The position numbers and the translations under genes were made by a program. DNA of 64,000 bases. Origin: Knufia peltigerae. Taxonomy: Eukaryota > Ascomycota > Eurotiomycetes > Chaetothyriales > Trichomeriaceae. The stretch spans positions 43,672 to 107,671 of the forward strand of contig JAPDRN010000115.1 in assembly GCA_030247855.1 (NCBI GenBank). The letters are read 5' to 3'. Positions within the stretch are counted from its first letter, which is position 1. Each line of letters opens with the position of its first letter. The notes below the pieces were generated by a model, which saw nothing but the letters and a program-made list of their open reading frames with translations, ran no database searches and was not told where the DNA came from. This document shows positions 58,823 through 64,000 of this stretch, piece by piece.

Positions 58823-60098
58823 ATGGCCCAGGACCAAGCAAATGGCACATTCAAAAACGTAGACGGCGCAAGAATTGACCTCCACATTCCACCATCTTCG
58901 ACATCGGTGACCGTCAAGATCATTGATATTGCCAGCGTCAATAACGTGCCCTCACACGCGCTCTTCACGCCCACAGTAAAGGGTGTAGATGTGCATAATG
59001 CTCCTTCATTCTGTTTCCTGATCGAACACCCCTCGGGCCAACAGGTTTTGTTCGACCTCGCTATCCGCAAGGATTGGGAGAATCTCTCCCCAGCAATCAC
59101 CGAGCGATTGCGGACGGTAGGCCATCGGCCTGTCGTAGCGAAGAATGCATGCGAGCTGTTGGATGAGTACGGCGTGGGCAAGGAGAGTATCAACGCCGTC
59201 ATCTGGAGGTGAGACAACGCTCTTGCAGCATTCGTCATCCCCCTTCATTTGTCGGGCTTGCATCGATGCTGACCATAGTCCTAGCCACGCCCACTGGGAT
59301 CATACTGGTGACATGTCTACGTTCCCGGGCCACACGGACCTAGTCGTCGGTCGTGGTTTCAAGGATCATTTCTTGGGAGGGGACGGAAACTCTGCGTTGG
59401 GTGGAATCTTGCCGAGCGATGTAGAGTGAGTATTCTTGTGTTCAGACGTCCTTGTGATTGAAGTGTTGGGGACGGCTGTGTCTGACTTGGGATATAGAGG
59501 GCGCCAAGTGCGTGAGATTACCTTTGAAGAATCCGAAGTCGTCAGGATCGGCCAGTTTCCCGCCTACGACTACTTCAAAGACGGGTCCATGTATCTCCTC
59601 GACAGCCCCGGCCATTGCGTCGGGCATCTGTGTGCACTGGTCCGCACCAGCACCTCTCCCGACACTTTTGTGTTCATGGGTGGCGATGCCGCACACCATT
59701 GTGGAGAATTCCGCCCGTCCCAATATGTCCCCTTACCAGACACCATCACCCTCAAACGACACGACCGTCTTGTGGCGTTCTGTCCAGGAGCATGGTACGA
59801 CGACTTGCAGACCTCGCGAAACCGGGACCCTAAAGGCCCCCTATGGCAGCCCAGTTTTGGTCATAACATGGAAGAAGTCATGGCCACGATTGGACATATG
59901 CAGGAGTGTGATGGCGACGACAACGTCTTCGTCATCCTCGCTCACGACGCGTCCCTGAGAGCTCCTAGCGTGCCCATGTTTCCAGACTCGATCAACGATT
60001 GGAAGAGTCGCGGGCTGGGTACGGAGCTCAGATGGACCTGGATCGGTGAGATCTTGTCGGCATTGGAGGTTAGTGGTGAAAAGGTGTCGAGCGTGTAG
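58823..60098 (+). CDS. Metallo-beta-lactamase-fold hydrolase, lactonase-like
   Basis: 375 aa, cytosolic. Exons 58823-59208, 59285-59425 and 59498-60098; introns of 76 and 72 nt. The zinc motif SHAHWDHTGD is rebuilt across intron 1 (about residues 129-138). Later ligands follow in order: His in LDSPGHCVGH, Asp in FMGGDAAHH, and His in VILAHDASL. This H-x-H-x-D-H / H / D / H pattern matches the dinuclear-zinc MBL fold of the lactonase and fungal MBL-hydrolase groups. It likely hydrolyses a lactone or thioester. Next to a Baeyer-Villiger-type monooxygenase cluster, lactone opening is an attractive but unproven role. Confidence 0.9.
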
Positions 60099-61139
60099 TT
60101 TCATCAATAGCACTCTCGACCCGTAGAGGTTGACTGTGATCGGCGGTCCGGCTACCATACTTGGTAATTTGTGGTAGTCCGTTTATTTCGACAGAGCGCG
60201 ACATGGCAAATATTCTGTCTGGCAAATGTTTAGTCGCGCTTCTGACGCGTCTAGTGCGAGTATCTGCTCAATAATTGGTCCGTCAGACAGACCACCATTT
60301 CTGGACTGCTCGAAATGCTGCATAAGCCTGTGATCATCCTTTCGGTTCCTATGCCTTGTTTGCTGCATGTATTTGATGTTTTAAAAATGGTGGAGGGCTC
60401 TTTATAGGCAATGCTGCTATGTATTGGTTGAAAGATCGTCTTGTTTGGGGAATTGCGGAGTTGATGGAAAATGAATGGTTGTGTAGTTGGCTGTATTCAA
60501 GTTCGGGCAAAATATATTCATCTAGTTATCGTAGCCGACTTGATGTTCGATCACCATGCCGCCATAACACAACAACCCGCCCAACACACACCCCAAAAGT
60601 CCATACAGAGAGAATTCCGAGCCGCATGATTGTTGAGATAGCGAGATACTCGCAAATCGCTAGGCTACAGGAAGCAGTCTTGACAGTCGGGAGGCATCAA
60701 ATCTGGGAATTAACAGCCTCCTTTTATAGGAAATATCATACGGGCGTGGCATCCCCATACCGTATCTGCTCCCATGTCCCGTCTACATTGTGTCATTCCG
60801 TCATAACCTCATCCATACTTCCAGCAAGCATCCCGTGCACCGGGCAGGAGTACCTGAGCATGATCACTGATTGCTCTACTGAAAGCTCCCGGGGGAGTGT
60901 TCAGCCACGGATGATGCGCCAACATCACCATCCCTAGCCAACATGCTTGCTCTGTAGAGTGGAATCAAAAGCCCAAGGAACACATCGGCTGAAATGAAGC
61001 CCCCAATGCCCAAGACCCAACGTCGAACCACTGTTCCAAGCAGTCTTGCGTTCTACTGTAGAGGCTCAAGAACACAAGCCAATGGCGGGAGCAACTAGTA
61101 AAAATTGTTATTGTCACGACAATAGCAAGTCCTCAGTAC
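60099..61139. other. Intergenic region
   Basis: 1,041 nt between the MBL gene and the CENP-X gene. On the minus strand, a TATAAAA element (60722-60728) lies upstream of a 45-codon open stretch (60522-60659) that reads as a Gly/Leu/Cys-rich hydrophobic segment; no ATG or clear exon was found. A 61-codon minus frame (60183-60368) also lacks support. No gene called. Confidence 0.5.
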
Positions 61140-61826
61140 TCAAAAATCCATGCATAATTGTATCGCAACACGTTCCAAATCTTCCAATTCCATCCATCCG
61201 CTATCCACACTTATGCCTCCACCACTGCTTTTCGCGCGATCTCTCTTTTCATCGACGCACCGCCGTATACCCTCCTTGACAAAAATTTCGATGTATTTTC
61301 CAACTAGTATCCTCGCGTCTTCCGAAATTTTCGTCTTCTCAGGGTGGTTGAAGTGAGACTGCATGATTCGATGTATCAGCGGTAACGTAATGGCTGGCTC
61401 TGGACCAAACACATCTGACGCAGGATTATCGTGGGTCACTTCTGCAAGAATAAAATCTGGTTCAGGCGACGATTGAATGCGTTCATCATTCTCTTCACTT
61501 GCGTCCTCCTCTTCATTGTCATCTTCCTCATCCTCCGTCTCATCTCGATCTATAGCTTCAGGCTCGCGATCTGATTCTGGCTCATCATCTTCATCGGCCT
61601 CGTCGTCGAGGAATGCTCTCCGGGCTCCTGCGCTCCTTCTCGACGTTTTCTTGGGTCTAGATTGCTTCGAGGAGGCGGGCTTCTGAACCCGACCGCCATT
61701 TGATGTTCTGCTGGTCTTCTTTCTCCCATTGGTGCCTACATCCTTTGGCGAATGTGCAGTCCTTGACTTGCCGGGTCTCGGAGGAGAAAACGCAGGCCGA
61801 GAACGTTTGGTTGATGCCGAGGCCAT
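61140..61826 (-). CDS. mhf2: Centromere protein X / Mhf2 (histone-fold)
   Basis: 228 aa, no intron. CENP-X pairs with CENP-S (Mhf1) in a histone-fold tetramer at centromeres and with the FANCM/Mph1 helicase in fork repair. The C-terminal ~85 residues are the conserved fold: ITLPLIHRIMQSHFNHPEKTKIS, ARILVGKYIEIFVKEGIRR, and LEDLERVAIQLCMDF at the very end. The N-terminal ~140 residues are disordered, first basic (Ser/Lys/Arg/Pro) and then strongly acidic (DDEADEDDEPE; EDEEDDNEEED). That extension is far longer than in yeast or human CENP-X (about 80 aa total). The first ATG of the frame is used. Confidence 0.88.
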   Translation of the reverse strand: MASASTKRSRPAFSPPRPGKSRTAHSPKDVGTNGRKKTSRTSNGGRVQKPASSKQSRPKKTSRRSAGARRAFLDDEADEDDEPESDREPEAIDRDETEDEEDDNEEEDASEENDERIQSSPEPDFILAEVTHDNPASDVFGPEPAITLPLIHRIMQSHFNHPEKTKISEDARILVGKYIEIFVKEGIRRCVDEKRDRAKSSGGGISVDSGWMELEDLERVAIQLCMDF

Positions 61827-62498
61827 TGTGGGTCTCGATTTTTTGAGTGTTGCAATTGCTATCAAGTGTTGTCAGAAAGGTTTCCAATTGAGCAAAAGAT
61901 TGTCAGGATGAATTTCATTGAGCGCATCCGAGGATTGAATTGTTTAGAATGACGTCGGCAAGAGACGCGTTGGAGACGCGACTGGAGGCTTAGATAAGCA
62001 TGCCTGATTAATAGCCCGCTCTATCTTGAACATCAGTTCTTTTGAAATATTGCGGCTGGTAAAATAGATATGCAGTGGTCATTCAATGTTCATGTCAAAT
62101 TACTCGCAAGGGCATTTGGAAATAGCTTCACTGCTACGGCGCCTTTTATCCTTGAATCACTTGCGCAATACCTTGTTGGTAAATGCGATCCTGAGGCCAT
62201 CGCACTGCTCTGTGTAACCCTTCACCGTGTTGCATGCGGCTATGTTATCGTAACAAAACCCAATCATTCCCTGGCGACATAACTCTAGGTTGTCGAGAAC
62301 GAATTGGACTGGATGTTCAGTCCAGCTTTGGCGGTGACAGCCACCATGTCCAGCTGAGGTGGCCAAGTCTGCGCCCAGCATGCAGGCTGTTCTTGGGGCT
62401 GGCTCAAATACGAGGCAGACACTTCAGCTCGCTTCGACGAGACAGACCCCTTGCACTCCACGGACGCCCAGATCTCACAAAGTACAAAACCCAGCCTG
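61827..62498. promoter_or_regulatory. Divergent region, mhf2 / Vps62-family gene
   Basis: 672 nt between divergent starts at 61826 (minus) and 62499 (plus). Frames within it have no recognisable family. Confidence 0.5.
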
Positions 62499-63704
62499 AT
62501 GCCCTCCATCTTCATGATGGCAGCCTCAACGGTAAGTGTATTCTACTTCAGCATCGTTGCCCCAAACATGGCGGCTACTGTCACAGATGACCATGTCCCT
62601 GCAGACTCGCTCTCGTTCCAACCGCAGGTCATACCCTCAAGTGTCCGAGGCATTGTCACGCCTAGCAGCAACAACACCACCACCAACGCCAAACCCTTGG
62701 ACCTCCCGACTCTTCACACCCTGATTGAACGTTACGCTCCCATCCTCAAACTCCACCAGGACGAACAATTCCTCCCGACCTCCATCGAAGACTTTCTCTC
62801 GCACTGCACGTTGGTTGACAAGAAGTCACCCGCCGTCAAAGTCCGGTCTCCCAGTGTATCCCAACTGCCCACGAAAGGTGAAGACCACCAATTCTACCTC
62901 GAGCTCTCACCGGACGGCAAGCCGGGCCGCCTCGAACTCGCAAAGACCTACGTCCACGCCCTCTGGCAGCCCGGCAGCCCCCACACGGACCTCCAATTCT
63001 GGTTCTTCTACGCCTACAATGGGCCCGGGTCCTTGCACGTCGGCGGACTCGTCCTCGACACGCCCACGACCTCCGGAGACATCGACCTGGCCCCCATGGG
63101 CGAACACGTCGGTGATTGGGAGATGGCAATGCTCCGCGTCGACAACGCTTCGCACAGCCTGAACTCGATCTGGCTCTCCCAACACAGCCGGGGCCAATTC
63201 TTCACCCACGACGCCATCCCGGCTTCCTTCACGTTCCAAGGCACTCGCCCCGTCATCTACGCCAGCCGCAACGGACACGCCAACTACGCGGCCGTCGGGC
63301 CCAACAAGTCCGAGTACCGCAAGATAGGTGGTGTTCCCGTGGGGTTGGATTTCTTCGTGCGAAACGACACGACCGTCGGCGGTGCGGGAAAGATTTTGGA
63401 CTGCGCAAAACACTACGAGCTCGTGTCTGGAGGTTGGATTGGCGGCGGCGTCGTCGTCGAGCCGGCGTGGGCCTCCTGGCCGTTCCGCTGGGGACCAGAG
63501 GGCACGTCGACGCACCTGACCAGTGTGGCCGTCGCCGAGATCGTGAGGAAAGCATTGGGTGATGAGTTGGCCAAATTCTGTCCGATCAGTGTCTTGACCG
63601 TGTTGGCCAGTGAGATTCTTCCTCATTTCGTCAAGGGAGACATCAATGGTCCGACGTCGCCTGGGAAACATGGGAGTTGGAACGGTGTCTATCCTGTATA
63701 TTGA
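62499..63704 (+). CDS. Vps62-family protein
   Basis: 401 aa, no intron called. The first ATG of the frame is at 62499, followed by a hydrophobic stretch (MMAASTVSVFYFSIVAP) that may be a signal anchor. Vps62-like blocks: LIERYAPILKLHQDEQFLPTSIEDF (about 68-93), LQFWFFYAYNGPGS, GEHVGDWEMAMLRV (about 213), IYASRNGHANYAAVG, and WPFRWGPEGTSTHLT. In yeast, VPS62 is linked to cytoplasm-to-vacuole targeting; in filamentous fungi, family members are often secreted or of unknown role. A GTAAGT...CACAG pair (62533-62587) looks like an intron but is 55 nt and would break the frame, so it is not used. Confidence 0.87.
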   Translation: MPSIFMMAASTVSVFYFSIVAPNMAATVTDDHVPADSLSFQPQVIPSSVRGIVTPSSNNTTTNAKPLDLPTLHTLIERYAPILKLHQDEQFLPTSIEDFLSHCTLVDKKSPAVKVRSPSVSQLPTKGEDHQFYLELSPDGKPGRLELAKTYVHALWQPGSPHTDLQFWFFYAYNGPGSLHVGGLVLDTPTTSGDIDLAPMGEHVGDWEMAMLRVDNASHSLNSIWLSQHSRGQFFTHDAIPASFTFQGTRPVIYASRNGHANYAAVGPNKSEYRKIGGVPVGLDFFVRNDTTVGGAGKILDCAKHYELVSGGWIGGGVVVEPAWASWPFRWGPEGTSTHLTSVAVAEIVRKALGDELAKFCPISVLTVLASEILPHFVKGDINGPTSPGKHGSWNGVYPVY

Positions 63705-64000
63705 GGTGATTGTTTACTCAAAGTTGTTGATGATGATGATGATGACCGTAAGTTGGATCAGATTTAACTATCTAGTCATGCTATTTCATTCTTGCTCTTG
63801 GTATCTACTGAGCAAATGATTGTATTCGGTGATTTCTTGAGTTTCATTTGTCCTCATCGTTGTTTCGCTTTTCATGCCTCGAAAGGAGCTTGACCAGATC
63901 AATATGGCTTCAACTCATTCGTGTCCAGTAAACCATGTCATTTCTTTACGTTGCGTCTCTCATAAACCCCCGAATTCCTGAATCCTTTACACAGACACAC

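Noticed and set aside
62533..62587. GTAAGT...CACAG pair resembling an intron in the Vps62-family gene
   Set aside because: Removing its 55 nt shifts the frame away from the conserved domain; no alternative upstream start repairs it.
62907..63671. 254-codon minus-strand frame
   Set aside because: Antisense to the Vps62-family gene; Arg/Gly/Asp-rich shadow.

Overview
The window is a stretch of a filamentous ascomycete (Pezizomycotina) genome. The evidence is many short spliceosomal introns (mostly 48-117 nt, GT..AG) and fungus-typical families: HET-C, a Zn2Cys6 regulator, a bZIP-DUF3425 factor, TRI12-type and other fungal MFS carriers, and GPI-anchored secreted proteins. A position in Eurotiomycetes, perhaps Chaetothyriales, fits the gene content but was not tested. 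Exon structures were assembled by hand by joining open frames at GT/AG sites so that phase is kept and family motifs run through. No alignment was run.

Layout. 1-11.7 kb: 3' end of a zinc alcohol dehydrogenase; bZIP factor; sugar transporter; small cupin with a membrane tail; HET-C; TDG-type DNA glycosylase. 12.4-13 kb: thioredoxin-like protein. 13.6-21.6 kb: hydantoinase/DUF917 fusion enzyme diverging from an NCS1 permease, then an MFS carrier. 21.6-25.4 kb: gene-poor. 25.4-30.2 kb: secreted GPI-type multicopper oxidase diverging from a secreted GH43-like hydrolase. 30.2-34.8 kb: gene-poor, rich in a short palindrome (GTACGGAGTAC). 34.8-41.8 kb: unknown membrane protein, kinetochore Mis12/Mtw1, a zinc-finger/AT-hook protein head-to-head with it, and a cupredoxin GPI protein. 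42.5-60.1 kb: eight consecutive non-housekeeping genes (Baeyer-Villiger-type monooxygenase, SDR, TRI12-type MFS, MmgE/PrpD protein, epimerase-like reductase, Zn2Cys6 regulator, Ldh_2 dehydrogenase, metallo-beta-lactamase-fold hydrolase). 61.1-63.7 kb: CENP-X/Mhf2 and a Vps62-family protein.

How genes may work together. The 42.5-60.1 kb block has the parts of a catabolic (or tailoring) cluster: alcohol to ketone (SDR), ketone to ester or lactone (BVMO), lactone opening (MBL fold), hydroxy-acid oxidation (Ldh_2), with its own transporter and regulator. The hydantoinase and NCS1 permease share one 561-nt intergenic promoter and look like an uptake-plus-hydrolysis module for a hydantoin-like nitrogen source. 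Both are inferences from families and arrangement.
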